Shown: piece after piece, positions 1 through 9,035 of the stretch
Layout of the letters: each line of letters begins with the position of its first letter
How positions within the stretch are numbered: position 1 is the first letter of the stretch
DNA from: Testudinibacter crocodili
GTDB lineage: Bacteria > Pseudomonadota > Gammaproteobacteria > Enterobacterales > Pasteurellaceae
Length of the DNA: 49,635 nt
NCBI GenBank assembly: GCA_006228005.1
Contig: VDHG01000014.1
Span: 1 to 49,635, forward strand
Reading direction: 5' to 3'
Program-made: the position numbers and the translations under genes
Notes under the pieces: model-generated
Database searches by the model: none
What the model was told of the DNA's origin: nothing
What the model saw: the letters and a program-made list of their open reading frames with translations, nothing else

Positions 1-588
1 ACGACCGTTAAAGCAAAACGCAAATTGCTTAAGGTATATTCATGGGCGGCGCACACGATTGTACTGTCCGGTAATGCGTTCAGGCGTTGTAGCGCGGCAA
101 ACATCGCGGCATAATCACCGGTGAAAACCCGTCCGCAACCAGCAGAAAAAATCGTATCACCACAAAATAGATGGTCGTCCACCACAAAGCTAATATGTTG
201 CGCAGTATGTCCCGGCGTGGCGATGACCTCGATTCCGTAGTTACCGATTTGCAATTTTCCTGGCTCGACCAGCACCGTTGCTAACTCAGCGACTTCCGGC
301 GAACCGTATACCGCCAAATTTGGATAATGCTGTTTCAACGCCGCAACGCCGCCAATATGATCCGCATGTCCGTGCGTGAGCAGGATTGCTAGACAGTTTT
401 TTCCGCCTGCCATAGTTTTTCGACGCATGTCCGTGCGTGAGCAGGATTGCTTGTGGCAGCAGATGATTGCGGTTCAAGTAATCTATAACCGGTTGTGACT
501 CTGACGGATCAATAATTAAAACCCGATCGTTTTGCTTCGCATACAGCCAAATATAGTTGTCATTTAGTGCCGGTAATGGTATTAACAT
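1..588 (-). pseudogene. gloB: Hydroxyacylglutathione hydrolase (glyoxalase II), frameshifted, 3' end outside window
   Basis: Glyoxalase II hydrolyses S-lactoylglutathione to lactate and glutathione in the cytosol. The ATG at 588 follows a GGAGAC ribosome site and opens MLIPLPALNDNYIWLY, the usual GloB start. The metal-binding motif begins as THGHA, but the expected next residues DHIGG appear only after a 61-base insertion and in another frame. The insertion is a second copy of a 28-bp stretch (363-390 and 424-451) plus 33 unrelated bases (391-423). Sixty-one is not a multiple of three, so translation goes off frame at the zinc motif. Downstream of the insertion the reading is clean GloB to the window edge ([26 protein letters not shown]), which suggests a recent event or an assembly error. 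The gene diverges from the yafS-like gene, with only 36 bp between the start codons, and yafS-rnhA-dnaQ follow as in E. coli. Confidence 0.88.
363..451. repeat. 28-bp direct repeat pair flanking a 33-bp insert in gloB
   Basis: Two identical 28-bp copies lie at 363-390 and 424-451, separated by 33 bases (391-423) that match neither flank. Removing one copy plus the insert (61 bp) restores an uninterrupted GloB reading across the zinc-binding motif. Slippage or template switching could create this arrangement; an assembly error is the alternative. Confidence 0.9.
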
Positions 589-624
589 AGCTTGTCTCCG
601 TTTAATGAACAAGGTGATCAATTG

Positions 625-1374
625 ATGAAATGGCGCGCAAAATATCCGTATTCTCTGCCCTTGCCAACCTCTTGGCAGCAGCTGAAGCAGGGTGATTATT
701 ATTGTAAAACACTGAATGACTATTTTAAACCTTGGTTTGCTAAGGTGTACGGTCAGCATATTTTGAAAATCGGTGGTTTAAGTGCCGAATTGGAATGGGA
801 CTGCCCCAATCAGCACGCAATTGCACTCTATCCCGATTTACCGCAGCATGCCACTTTAGACCACCATTCCATCGTACAAGCCTGCCCAACTCATTTGCCG
901 TTTTATGAAAATGCGATAGACGCCTGCTTGTTGGCAAACACGCTAAATTTCAGCCAAGATCCGCACCAGTTGCTGCGTGAAGCCACTCGCGTGTTAAGCG
1001 AAGACGGCTATCTGTTTATTTCCTTATTTAATCCATGCAGCTCGTTGCTGTTTAAACACCATCTAGGGCTGAAAAACCACAGCACACCACATCGTTGGCA
1101 GATCCGAAAATACCTCACTTGGCGGATTATCGATTGGCTGGAATTGCTGAATTTTGAAATTGTGCAGCAAACCACCCTCGCCAAATCATCGGCGATACCG
1201 CACTTTTGTCATCGCTTTTATCGTAATCACGGACAGTTGGCGGTGATTGTGGCTCGAAAACGCACTATTCCGCTCACGCTCAATCCGCAAAAAGTGCGGT
1301 TCAAAGCGCCGGTGTTTGCGCCTGCCAATGTGTTAACGCGCTCTAAAGAGCGTTGCCGTATTCAATCCGGCTGA
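625..1374 (+). CDS. SAM-dependent methyltransferase, YafS-like
   Basis: The 249-residue protein resembles class I methyltransferases of the YafS type, which lies between gloB and rnhA in E. coli as here. Supporting motifs are [26 protein letters not shown], split here as the helix and strand around the late SAM-binding motif, and [10 protein letters not shown] after it. The early glycine-rich motif ([11 protein letters not shown]) is weak. The ATG at 625 is preferred over a TTG at 592 because AAGGTGA sits seven bases upstream. The 3' end overlaps the end of the convergent rnhA by 13 bases. An uptake signal lies at 1292-1300 inside the gene, encoding part of a poorly conserved tail. The substrate is unknown. 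Confidence 0.75.
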   Translation: MKWRAKYPYSLPLPTSWQQLKQGDYYCKTLNDYFKPWFAKVYGQHILKIGGLSAELEWDCPNQHAIALYPDLPQHATLDHHSIVQACPTHLPFYENAIDACLLANTLNFSQDPHQLLREATRVLSEDGYLFISLFNPCSSLLFKHHLGLKNHSTPHRWQIRKYLTWRIIDWLELLNFEIVQQTTLAKSSAIPHFCHRFYRNHGQLAVIVARKRTIPLTLNPQKVRFKAPVFAPANVLTRSKERCRIQSG

Positions 1375-1826
1375 TAGCCGGAGTCCTCTTGGTTCGGCGC
1401 TTCTGCCCCTTGCCTTGCCAATTGGTCAACTTGCTCATTTTCTAGGTGTCCGGCGTGCCCTTTGACCCATTGCCAGTGAATTTGATGTCGCTGAATCGCT
1501 TGGTCGAGCCGTTGCCATAAATCTTGATTTTTAACCGCTTTTTTGTTGCTGGTCAGCCAGTTGTTGCGTTTCCAATTGTGGATCCATTGATTGATGCCGT
1601 TTTTCATATATTGGCTGTCACTGTACAACCGCACTTTACAACTCTCAGTTAAACTCTCCAACGCCACAATCACCGCCAACAGCTCCATGCGATTGTTGGT
1701 GGTTAACCGGTAACCTTGCGAAATGGTTTTTTCATGCTGTTTATAGCGCAGCAATACCCCGATCCCCCCCGGACCGGGATTACCCAAACAGGAACCATCT
1801 GTGTATATCTCTATCTGTTTCATCAT
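1362..1826 (-). CDS. rnhA: Ribonuclease HI
   Basis: RNase HI cuts the RNA strand of RNA-DNA hybrids and removes R-loops and primer remnants in the cytosol. The 154-residue product has the family's length and all four carboxylates: D10 in YTDG, E48 in RMELLA, D70 in SDSQY and D134 in EQVDQLA. The basic handle region ([23 protein letters not shown]) is intact. The gene diverges from dnaQ, the widely conserved rnhA-dnaQ arrangement, and its end overlaps the convergent yafS-like gene. The product starts MMKQ; either methionine could be the start. Confidence 0.97.
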   Translation of the reverse strand: MMKQIEIYTDGSCLGNPGPGGIGVLLRYKQHEKTISQGYRLTTNNRMELLAVIVALESLTESCKVRLYSDSQYMKNGINQWIHNWKRNNWLTSNKKAVKNQDLWQRLDQAIQRHQIHWQWVKGHAGHLENEQVDQLARQGAEAPNQEDSGYQPD

Positions 1827-1988
1827 CTTGCCGAATTCTTGTCAACATTCAATTTAATTCTGAAATCATAGCTTAATTTGCTAAAATTCCCTAGCTGCAA
1901 ACGTATCGGTTGCCTAAAATCGTTCGATTCAATTACAATGAATCAAATTTGGCATGTTTTTAACCCGATATCTTTTACAGTAAAACCT

Positions 1989-2774
1989 ATGACAACAGAA
2001 ACTACACCTCAAATCATACCGCAGCGCCAAGTGGTGCTGGATACTGAAACCACCGGCATGAACCAGTTCGGTGCGCACTACGAGGGACATTGCATTATCG
2101 AGATCGGTGCTGTCGAGTTGATCAACCGCCGCCCGAGCGGACGCACTTTTCATGTTTATATCAAACCGGATCGCGAAGTCGATCCTGAAGCGATTAAAGT
2201 GCACGGCATCACCGATGAAATGCTGGCGGACAAACCGCCCTTTGCCGACATTGCTGCTGAATTTATCGAATTTATCCGCGATGCCGAATTGATTATCCAC
2301 AACGCCCCCTTCGATGTGGGTTTCATGGATTACGAATTTAGCAAACTGGCTGCCACCAAACAGATTAAAACTCACAAAATCAGCTTAATCACCGACAGCC
2401 TAGCGATGGCACGCAAAATGTATCCGGGCAAACGCAATAATTTGGATGCGCTATGCGATCGCTTAAATATCGACAACAGCAAGCGCAGCCTACATGGGGC
2501 GCTGCTCGATGCCGAGATTTTAGCCGATGTGTATTTGCAAATGACCGGTGGTCAAGTCAGTCTATTTGACGAAGAACACTCTATCGAAAACATACCTCAT
2601 ACGGCATCGAATTCAAACGCTTCAACAAATAACCATCTAACGACATTAAAAAGCGCAACACTACGCACCATTTTACCTGATGCTGAAGAACAGCAAGCGC
2701 ATCAAAACTACTTTGAGCTGCTGCAAAAGAAAAGCCGCAATAACTGTATTTGGTTGAAACGCAGCGAGCATTAA
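1989..2774 (+). CDS. dnaQ: DNA polymerase III epsilon subunit (3'-5' proofreading exonuclease)
   Basis: Epsilon proofreads for the replicative polymerase by binding alpha and the sliding clamp. The 261-residue protein shows Exo I (DTETTG), Exo II (HNAPFDVGFMDYEF) and Exo III (HGALLDAE). After the exonuclease domain comes QVSLFD, close to the general clamp-binding pentapeptide QL[S/D]LF and nearer to consensus than the E. coli epsilon version as recalled (QTSMAF). A variable linker then leads to the C-terminal alpha-binding segment. The ATG at 1989 (MTTETTPQ) is chosen over upstream in-frame starts because homologous epsilon proteins begin just before the DTETTG strand; the ribosome site is weak. 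It diverges from rnhA, with the control region between 1827 and 1988. Confidence 0.95.
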   Translation: MTTETTPQIIPQRQVVLDTETTGMNQFGAHYEGHCIIEIGAVELINRRPSGRTFHVYIKPDREVDPEAIKVHGITDEMLADKPPFADIAAEFIEFIRDAELIIHNAPFDVGFMDYEFSKLAATKQIKTHKISLITDSLAMARKMYPGKRNNLDALCDRLNIDNSKRSLHGALLDAEILADVYLQMTGGQVSLFDEEHSIENIPHTASNSNASTNNHLTTLKSATLRTILPDAEEQQAHQNYFELLQKKSRNNCIWLKRSEH

Positions 2775-2805
2775 GCGTAATCTCCTTTCACGTTAAAGCG
2801 CCAAA

Positions 2806-2814
2806 AAGTGCGGT
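2806..2814 (+). other. DNA uptake signal sequence (one of many)
   Basis: AAGTGCGGT is the 9-base core recognised by the competence machinery of Hin-type Pasteurellaceae. This intergenic copy is representative. Other copies include 1292-1300 (in yafS), 3857 (in der), 9 bases near 5890, 12920, 16600, 25560, 27845, 28330 and 33550, and inverted pairs listed separately. Confidence 0.9.
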
Positions 2815-2915
2815 TTTGCTGCGATTCGCTTATGGATTAAGCAATTGAAAATAGTTTTAAAAAAAAGGGTTGACTGCAACCGCATAGCCCTTTATCATTC
2901 GCCTCACTTAATCGC

Positions 2916-2992
2916 GGAGTGGTAGTTCAGTTGGTTAGAATACCTGCCTGTCACGCAGGGGGTCGCGGGTTCGAGTCCCGTCCATTCCGCCA
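2916..2992 (+). tRNA. tRNA-Asp (GTC), copy 1
   Basis: A 77-base cloverleaf with anticodon GTC in the loop CTGTCAC. The acceptor stem is GGAGTGG/CCATTCC, the T-loop GGTTCGAGTC is canonical and CCA is encoded. It matches the bacterial tRNA-Asp pattern almost base for base. Confidence 0.97.
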
Positions 2993-3002
2993 ATAATTTT
3001 AG

Positions 3003-3044
3003 AACGCATAGTTCATACATTAACGTTAAGACTGTGCGTTTTTT
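3003..3044 (+). terminator. Probable rho-independent terminator after tRNA-Asp copy 1
   Basis: An AACGCATAGT / ACTGTGCGTT stem with minor mismatch is followed by a run of Ts. It would end or attenuate transcription between the two tRNA-Asp genes. Confidence 0.55.
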
Positions 3045-3073
3045 ATTGCTTCAAAACTCATATTATTAAATGT

Positions 3074-3150
3074 GGAGTGGTAGTTCAGTTGGTTAGAATA
3101 CCTGCCTGTCACGCAGGGGGTCGCGGGTTCGAGTCCCGTCCATTCCGCCA
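3074..3150 (+). tRNA. tRNA-Asp (GTC), copy 2
   Basis: Identical in all 77 bases to the copy at 2916-2992, with anticodon GTC and encoded CCA. The 81-bp spacer between the copies is unrelated to the tRNA. Confidence 0.97.
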
Positions 3151-3156
3151 TTTTTC

Positions 3157-3190
3157 AGCCCGATATATTAATGTCGGGCTTTTTATTTTT
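3157..3190 (+). terminator. Rho-independent terminator after the tRNA-Asp pair
   Basis: A perfect AGCCCGA / TCGGGCT stem (3157-3163 with 3174-3180) is followed by TTTTATTTTT. It closes the tRNA-Asp unit before der. Confidence 0.85.
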
Positions 3191-3328
3191 CTAAATTAAG
3201 CAAGAACACATAGGCGAAACGCCGTTTAATTGATAACTTTCACTATTCGCCACCCTGAAAATTCGGTATCATCTTGCCCATCACCCCATAATAAAAATGA
3301 CGACAGCTTTCGTCCATCGAGGTTTTAT

Positions 3329-4855
3329 ATGACTCCTGTAGTTGCCCTAGTCGGGCGCCCTAACGTAGGCAAATCCACTCTGTTCAACCGCTTGACCCGC
3401 ACGCGTGATGCATTGGTCGCCGATTTTCCCGGACTGACTCGCGATCGCAAATATGGCCATGCGCATATTGCTGGGCATGATTTTATTGTGATCGACACCG
3501 GCGGTATCGACGGCACGGAAGAAGGTGTGGAAGAGAAAATGGCGGAACAGTCGCTGTTGGCAATTGAAGAAGCCGATGTGGTGCTGTTTATGGTGGATGC
3601 CCGTGCCGGCTTAACGCCGCCGGATATCGGCATTGCCAATTATCTGCGCCAGCGGGAAAAAACAACGGTGGTGGTTGCCAACAAAACCGATGGTATTGAT
3701 GCCGATTCACACTGTGCTGAATTTTATCAATTGGGTTTGGGTGAAATTGCGCAAATCGCTGCGGCACAAGGACGTGGCGTCAACAACTTAATCGAAGATG
3801 TGCTGGCGCCATTTGCCGAGCAATTACAGCAATCTGAAAATGAGCAGCAGCATCAAAGTGCGGTTGAGGATCAGGAATGGGATCAGGATTTTGACTTCAA
3901 TAATGAAGAAGATACCGCACTTTTAGATCAAGTGCTGGCAGAAGAGCAAAATGACGAAACCGCAACACAAGATCTGCATAAAAATATCAAAATTGCGATT
4001 GTCGGGCGCCCAAATGTCGGTAAATCGACTTTAACCAATCGCATTTTAGGCGAAGATCGGGTGGTGGTTTACGACTTGCCCGGTACCACGCGCGACAGTA
4101 TCTATATTCCGATGGAGCGTGACGGTCAACAATATACTATTATCGACACTGCCGGAGTGCGCAAACGTGGTAAAGTCACGCTTGCAGTAGAAAAGTTTTC
4201 GGTGATCAAAACCCTGCAAGCAATTCAAGATGCCAATGTGGTGCTGCTGACCATTGACGCCCGTGAAGGCATTTCCGATCAAGATTTGTCGCTGCTCGGC
4301 TTTATTCTGAATGCCGGACGTTCGCTGGTGATTGTGGTCAATAAATGGGACGGCTTAAGCCAAGATGCCAAGGATCAGATCAAATCTGAGTTGGATCGCC
4401 GTCTGGACTTCATTGATTTTGCACGAATTCATTTTATTTCCGCCCTGCACGGCAGCGGTGTCGGCAATCTGTTTGAATCGGTACAAGAGGCTTATCAATG
4501 TGCCACCAAGCGTTTCTCCACTTCGATGTTGACTCGCATTTTGCAAATGGCGACCGACGAACACCAGCCGCCGCTTGCTTCCGGCAGACGAATTAAGCTG
4601 AAATATGCCCACCCAGGCGGGCATAACCCGCCGATTATTGTGATTCACGGCAATCAGTTGGACAAACTTGCCGACTCTTACAAACGCTATTTATCCAACT
4701 ACTATCGCCGTAGTTTGAAAATTATCGGTACTCCTATTCGGATTCAATTCCAAGAAGGCAGTAATCCATTTGCCGGACGGCGCAACAGCTTGACACCGAA
4801 CCAACTGCGCAAACGTAAACGCTTGATGAAATTTATCAAAAAAGCGAAAAAATAG
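3329..4855 (+). CDS. der: Ribosome biogenesis GTPase Der (EngA)
   Basis: Der has two tandem GTPase domains and acts in late assembly of the 50S subunit. The 508-residue product has GRPNVGKST near residue 9, DTGG and NKTD for the first domain, then a second [13 protein letters not shown] and NKWD, and a C-terminal KH-like domain ending in the basic [14 protein letters not shown]. The ATG at 3329 (MTPVVALVG) has GAGG about seven bases upstream and matches the usual start; a longer in-frame extension lacks family support. The acidic, low-complexity linker between the G domains (about residues 165-220) carries two uptake signals in opposite orientation. A terminator follows the gene. Confidence 0.97.
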   Translation: MTPVVALVGRPNVGKSTLFNRLTRTRDALVADFPGLTRDRKYGHAHIAGHDFIVIDTGGIDGTEEGVEEKMAEQSLLAIEEADVVLFMVDARAGLTPPDIGIANYLRQREKTTVVVANKTDGIDADSHCAEFYQLGLGEIAQIAAAQGRGVNNLIEDVLAPFAEQLQQSENEQQHQSAVEDQEWDQDFDFNNEEDTALLDQVLAEEQNDETATQDLHKNIKIAIVGRPNVGKSTLTNRILGEDRVVVYDLPGTTRDSIYIPMERDGQQYTIIDTAGVRKRGKVTLAVEKFSVIKTLQAIQDANVVLLTIDAREGISDQDLSLLGFILNAGRSLVIVVNKWDGLSQDAKDQIKSELDRRLDFIDFARIHFISALHGSGVGNLFESVQEAYQCATKRFSTSMLTRILQMATDEHQPPLASGRRIKLKYAHPGGHNPPIIVIHGNQLDKLADSYKRYLSNYYRRSLKIIGTPIRIQFQEGSNPFAGRRNSLTPNQLRKRKRLMKFIKKAKK

Positions 4856-4863
4856 TCACTGCC

Positions 4864-4885
4864 CCGCCCTTAAACGGGCGGTTTT
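4864..4885 (+). terminator. Rho-independent terminator of der
   Basis: A CCGCCC / GGGCGG stem with a six-base loop is followed by TTTT, nine bases after the der stop codon. Confidence 0.75.
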
Positions 4886-4909
4886 GGCACACTATCACTA
4901 GATGGGAAC

Positions 4910-5872
4910 ATGATGGAAAGTGGATTTGTCGCCTCAATGTTATTTTCGGCAAGTGTAACCCTGCCGAATATTTTAATGCTGATCTTGGGTATCTATCTGA
5001 AAAAAATCGGCATGATCAATGAGCATTTCAGCAATCAAGGCTCAAAGCTGGTGTTTAACATCACCCTGCCGGCGCTGCTTTTCCTCAGCATCATCAAAAA
5101 CCCAACCGATTACGGCTCGCAGCTCAGCGTGGTCAGCATCGGTATTTTGGGTACGTTAATCCTGTTTATCTTGGCAGAACTGTTTGCCGCCCGTTATATC
5201 AACGACAAAAAAGAGCGCGGCACATTTGTGCAAGGCGTGTTCCGTGCCAACAGCGGCATCATCGGCTTATCACTCTGTGCCAATGCTTACGGTTCTGCCG
5301 GCTTGGCAATTGCTTCGGTTTATACTGCAATTATCACGTTGCTGTTTAACGTGCTGGCGGTGATCACTCTTAGTCGTTCTTTAGCAGAAGGTGGAAAAAC
5401 CAATTTTATCTATATTTTCAAACAGTTGATTAAAAATCCGCTGATTTTATCGATTATTGCCGCATTAATTTTCACCCATTTAGGTTTCAGCCTGCCACAG
5501 ACGCTGATCAGCACCGCTGATTATCTGGCGGATATGACATTACCGCTGGCACTGCTTTGCGCCGGTGCTAGTTTGAATCTGAGAAATATGGACGCTTCCT
5601 CACAAGTGGCGATCTGGTCGAGTATCGGGCGAGTGTTGCTTGCGCCGCTGATGATGGTATTGATTGGACGAGCCTTTGGTTTGCAGGGAATTGATCTCGG
5701 TGTTATTTTTCTGATGTCTGCCACGCCAGCAGCGGCAGCCAGTTATGCGATGGTCAGGAGTATGGGCGGCTATGCCAAAACCGCCGCCAATATTATTGGC
5801 ATCACCACCTTCGCAGCCATGTTCGGTTCATCGATCGGGATTGTGATTCTGAAACAATTGAATTGGATGTAA
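4910..5872 (+). CDS. AEC-family (auxin efflux carrier-like) permease
   Basis: A 320-residue inner-membrane protein with about ten hydrophobic segments. Hallmarks of the bacterial AEC family (YfdV/MleP-like) are the N-terminal segment LPNILMLILGIYLKKIG, FRANSGIIGLSLCANAYG in the first half and PLALLCAGASLNL plus MSATPAAAASYAMVRSMGG in the second half. Bacterial members carry organic acids such as malonate or malate; no substrate can be read from this sequence. It starts ATGATG at 4910 with GGGAAC just upstream. It stands alone between the der terminator and the convergent ydjA, so it has no operon partner. Confidence 0.85.
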   Translation: MMESGFVASMLFSASVTLPNILMLILGIYLKKIGMINEHFSNQGSKLVFNITLPALLFLSIIKNPTDYGSQLSVVSIGILGTLILFILAELFAARYINDKKERGTFVQGVFRANSGIIGLSLCANAYGSAGLAIASVYTAIITLLFNVLAVITLSRSLAEGGKTNFIYIFKQLIKNPLILSIIAALIFTHLGFSLPQTLISTADYLADMTLPLALLCAGASLNLRNMDASSQVAIWSSIGRVLLAPLMMVLIGRAFGLQGIDLGVIFLMSATPAAAASYAMVRSMGGYAKTAANIIGITTFAAMFGSSIGIVILKQLNWM

Positions 5873-5929
5873 TTCATTTGTCTATTGCAAAAGTGCGGTT
5901 CAGCGCTGTTCCATAAAAAATTCCGCAAA

Positions 5930-6481
5930 CTAAAGATAGCTGACATACGGCGATACATCATGGATTTTGGCTTTTTCCAATTTTTGTTCCGCAGTACCTA
6001 ACATCAGTAACGCAATCACTTTATCCTGTGCTTCACAGCCGAACGCTTGGCGCAATTCCGTGCCGTCAATCCAAGGGCCGCTGACCCAAACATTGTCAAA
6101 TCCCTGTGCATTGGCAGCAAGCTGCATCGCATAAGTGGCGCAGCCTGCCGTCAACATTTGTTCCCAGCCCGGCACTTTGCCAATCTCATTATTAATTTTA
6201 GCGATCACCGCGATAATCATCGGCGCGCGATGGCTGACATCTGTGGCTTTTTTCTTACGCTCTTCGCCCAAATTCAGCTCTTCGACCGCACTTTGCAGCA
6301 ATTGCTCCAACACATCTTGCCCCTGCTTTTCAATGATCACAAAACGATAAGGCGTCAAGCGACCATGATCCGGCGCATGCAATGCCGCTTGCAGAATATT
6401 GTCCAACTGTTCGCCCTGCGGTGCTGGCGCAACTAATTTTTTATTTGAACGACGACTTAGCAATAATTCCAACGCATCCAT
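5930..6481 (-). CDS. ydjA: NAD(P)H nitroreductase, YdjA type
   Basis: A 183-residue flavin-dependent nitroreductase of the small YdjA group, which reduces nitro compounds with NAD(P)H; the physiological substrate is unclear. It matches E. coli YdjA closely: MDALELLLSRRS, EQLDNILQAALHAPDHGRL (FMN-binding arginine region), a WEQMLTAGCATYAMQLAANAQGF-type helix and DKVIALLMLGT near the end. The ATG at 6481 has a near-perfect AAGGAG six bases upstream, so the longer upstream reading is rejected. It is divergent from sppA, as in E. coli. An uptake signal lies just past its stop. Confidence 0.9.
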   Translation of the reverse strand: MDALELLLSRRSNKKLVAPAPQGEQLDNILQAALHAPDHGRLTPYRFVIIEKQGQDVLEQLLQSAVEELNLGEERKKKATDVSHRAPMIIAVIAKINNEIGKVPGWEQMLTAGCATYAMQLAANAQGFDNVWVSGPWIDGTELRQAFGCEAQDKVIALLMLGTAEQKLEKAKIHDVSPYVSYL

Positions 6482-6591
6482 CTTGATCTCCTTTATCCAC
6501 TCAATTCTTTGCTTCATTCGGTAAAAATTATTGCTACAATATATACCATTTTCATTTAATTAAGAATTATTCTTTTTTTAAGGAGATCCGA

Positions 6592-8457
6592 ATGAGGGCT
6601 TTGGCAAGACTGATTAAATTGCTGTGGCGCGGACTTTGCTTTGTCCGTGACTTAGTGATCAATGTCTTTTTTATTCTGTTTGTACTACTCTGTTTTAGCT
6701 TGGTCGGCATATTTCTACACTCCTCAAGCACCACACCAACCATTAAAGAGGGCGCATTATTACTAAACTTAGACGGCTATCTTGCCGACAACCGCCCAGA
6801 AAGTAGCTTATTAGACGCCTTACGTGAATTTGACCAGCGCCAGATTCCGCAGCAAATCTCAACTTTCGATGTGGTTGATGTTATCCAGCACGCTGCCGTT
6901 GACGATAAAATCCAAGGTATTGTGCTGGATTTGAACTATTTTGAAGGCGGTGATATCCCATCACTACAATTTATCGGGCAGGCACTCACCGAGTTTAAAG
7001 CACAAAATAAACCGATCTATGCGATCTCCTCTCGCTACTCGCAAGCGCAATACCTGCTGGCAAGTTATGCTGATGAAATTTATATCAATCAGCTGGGTGA
7101 TGTCAGTATTTTTGGCTTGACTCAAAATAGCTTGTATTTCAAATCATTAATCGACAAATTAGAGATTACGCCACATATTTTCCGGGTCGGAACCTACAAA
7201 TCCGCGGTGGAGCCTTTTCTGCGCAATGATATGTCTACGGAAGCTAAAGCCAACAACCGCCTTTGGGTGGAGCAAATGTGGAATAACTATTTAGCTCTGG
7301 TTGCCAAAAACCGTGGGATTGAACAAAGTGCGGTATCGCCTACGCCACAAACATTTTTGCAGCAACTGAAAGCCCTAAACGGCGACGGCACTGAATATGC
7401 TAAACAACGCGGCTTGGTTAATGCCGTGATGAATAACGGCAACATCAGCCACAAACTTAGCGATATTTTTGGTTTTAATTCTGATCGCAGCGACTACCAA
7501 TACACTCTGTTTAGCGATTATCTGGCAACGCTACCTGATCGTAGCAGTGATCCGGCGACTGGCAAAATTGCCGTGGTCAATGTCGAGGGTGAGATTATCG
7601 ATGGTGTCAGCACAGATACTTCAGTCGGGGGCGACAGTATTGCCGCCTTGCTGGAAAATGCTATGCGTGACCGCCTTGTCAAAGCTGTTATTTTGCGAAT
7701 TAATTCTCCCGGTGGCAGCATGGTGGCTTCCGAAGTGATCCGCCAAAAATTAGTTGAACTACGCCAACAAGGTATTCCGGTAGTCGTCTCCATGGGTGGT
7801 TTGGCTGCATCTGGTGGCTATTGGATTGCAACCGAATCCGACCATATTGTTGCCAATCCAAACACCTTGACCGGTTCAATCGGCGTTTTCTCAGCATTTT
7901 TCACGCTGGAAAATACTTTAAATAACTGGGGAATTAACAGTGACGGCGTCAGTACCGGTCCGCTAGCCGAACAGAATCTGGCACAGAATTTATCGCCAGA
8001 ATTAAGTCAATACTTCCAGCTAGGCGTCGAACACGGCTATGATAAATTTTTGCAGATTGTTGCCGACAGCCGCAAATTAACGAAAACGCAGGTGGATGAA
8101 ATTGCACAAGGGCGAATTTGGCTAGGACAAGACGCCTTAAAAAACAAATTGGTCGATGAATTGGGGGATTTTGACAGTGCGATTGATACCGCTTTAAAAC
8201 TGGTGAATGAACGTCGTTCTGCAGGCAGTGCGGAAATCGATTCTCTTCCGTTACAATGGTTTGTCGATGAACAGCCGGATTTAATCAGCCGTTTCTTGAA
8301 CCGTAGTCAAAGCAAGATACAAAGTGCGGTATTGTCGCTTTTCGGGGTGACGCCACAGCAAGTGAAACCTATAAAAAGCCAATTAGGCTTGCTAAAACAT
8401 TTCAATGATCCGAAAGGACAATATATCTATTGTCTGGACTGTGGCATCAACTACTAA
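6592..8457 (+). CDS. sppA: Signal peptide peptidase SppA (protease IV)
   Basis: SppA degrades cleaved signal peptides in the inner membrane with a Ser-Lys dyad. The 621-residue product matches the long 67-kDa form. It has an N-terminal transmembrane anchor (about residues 20-45), a first repeat domain carrying the general-base lysine at residue 203 (RVGTYKSAVEPF) and a second domain carrying the serine at residue 407 (GGLAASGGYW). TGSIGVFSAFFTLE, typical of the family, follows. The start at 6592 has AAGGAG seven bases upstream. It is divergent from ydjA and its 3' end meets the trxA terminator. Confidence 0.97.
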   Translation: MRALARLIKLLWRGLCFVRDLVINVFFILFVLLCFSLVGIFLHSSSTTPTIKEGALLLNLDGYLADNRPESSLLDALREFDQRQIPQQISTFDVVDVIQHAAVDDKIQGIVLDLNYFEGGDIPSLQFIGQALTEFKAQNKPIYAISSRYSQAQYLLASYADEIYINQLGDVSIFGLTQNSLYFKSLIDKLEITPHIFRVGTYKSAVEPFLRNDMSTEAKANNRLWVEQMWNNYLALVAKNRGIEQSAVSPTPQTFLQQLKALNGDGTEYAKQRGLVNAVMNNGNISHKLSDIFGFNSDRSDYQYTLFSDYLATLPDRSSDPATGKIAVVNVEGEIIDGVSTDTSVGGDSIAALLENAMRDRLVKAVILRINSPGGSMVASEVIRQKLVELRQQGIPVVVSMGGLAASGGYWIATESDHIVANPNTLTGSIGVFSAFFTLENTLNNWGINSDGVSTGPLAEQNLAQNLSPELSQYFQLGVEHGYDKFLQIVADSRKLTKTQVDEIAQGRIWLGQDALKNKLVDELGDFDSAIDTALKLVNERRSAGSAEIDSLPLQWFVDEQPDLISRFLNRSQSKIQSAVLSLFGVTPQQVKPIKSQLGLLKHFNDPKGQYIYCLDCGINY

Positions 8458-8470
8458 AACAGCACAATCC

Positions 8471-8508
8471 ATAAAAAATCCCCTTAGATCAAACGAACTA
8501 AGGGGATT
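8471..8508 (-). terminator. Rho-independent terminator of trxA
   Basis: An 11-bp perfect stem (8478-8488 with 8498-8508; AATCCCCTTAG) is followed on the minus strand by TTTTTTAT. The T run lies only on the minus strand, so it serves trxA, although it could also block transcripts leaving sppA. Confidence 0.85.
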
Positions 8509-8528
8509 GCTGAAGAATCGTTGATTAA

Positions 8529-8855
8529 TTAAGCGATAGACTTCTCAATCAACGCAATTAATTGATTCTTTGGTAACGCACCGACTTGAGTCGCCACTGC
8601 TTTTGCTTCTTTAAAGATCACTAAGGTTGGAATGCTACGCACGCCAAATTTTGCTGCAACTTGCTGACTTTCATCAACATTGATCTTCACCACTTTCACT
8701 TTTCCGTCCAATTCCGCGGCAATATCATCCAGAATCGGGGCGATCATTTTACAAGGACCGCACCATGGCGCCCAAAAATCCAAAACAACCGGCAGGTTGG
8801 ATTGTAAAACATCTTGTTCAAAACTGGCATCAGTGGCATGTACTACTTCACTCAT
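8529..8855 (-). CDS. trxA: Thioredoxin 1
   Basis: A 108-residue cytosolic disulfide reductase recycled by thioredoxin reductase; it supplies electrons to ribonucleotide reductase and other enzymes. The active site WCGPC is at residues 31-35, with the conserved cis-proline in SIPT and the [11 protein letters not shown] context of Trx1. The length is exactly that of E. coli thioredoxin 1. AAGGAAA precedes the ATG. It is a single-gene unit with its own terminator. Confidence 0.97.
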   Translation of the reverse strand: MSEVVHATDASFEQDVLQSNLPVVLDFWAPWCGPCKMIAPILDDIAAELDGKVKVVKINVDESQQVAAKFGVRSIPTLVIFKEAKAVATQVGALPKNQLIALIEKSIA

Positions 8856-9035
8856 TGTATTTTCCTTAGGTTAACTGTTTATACTATTTACTTGACTATT
8901 TCAGTACGGTATAAGATAAGCGCTTCTGTGCGGATTTTCAAGGCATATCCTAAAATAATCCTATCGCTTTTACCGATTTATATCATCTGATTCTGCTATT
9001 TTACGCCCATCTCAACTATCTGGCATGCTAAATAA

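Noticed and set aside
286..759. A 157-codon minus-strand frame covering the gloB start
   Set aside because: It only reads upstream through the yafS-like gene and downstream out of frame through the gloB insertion; the real start is at 588.
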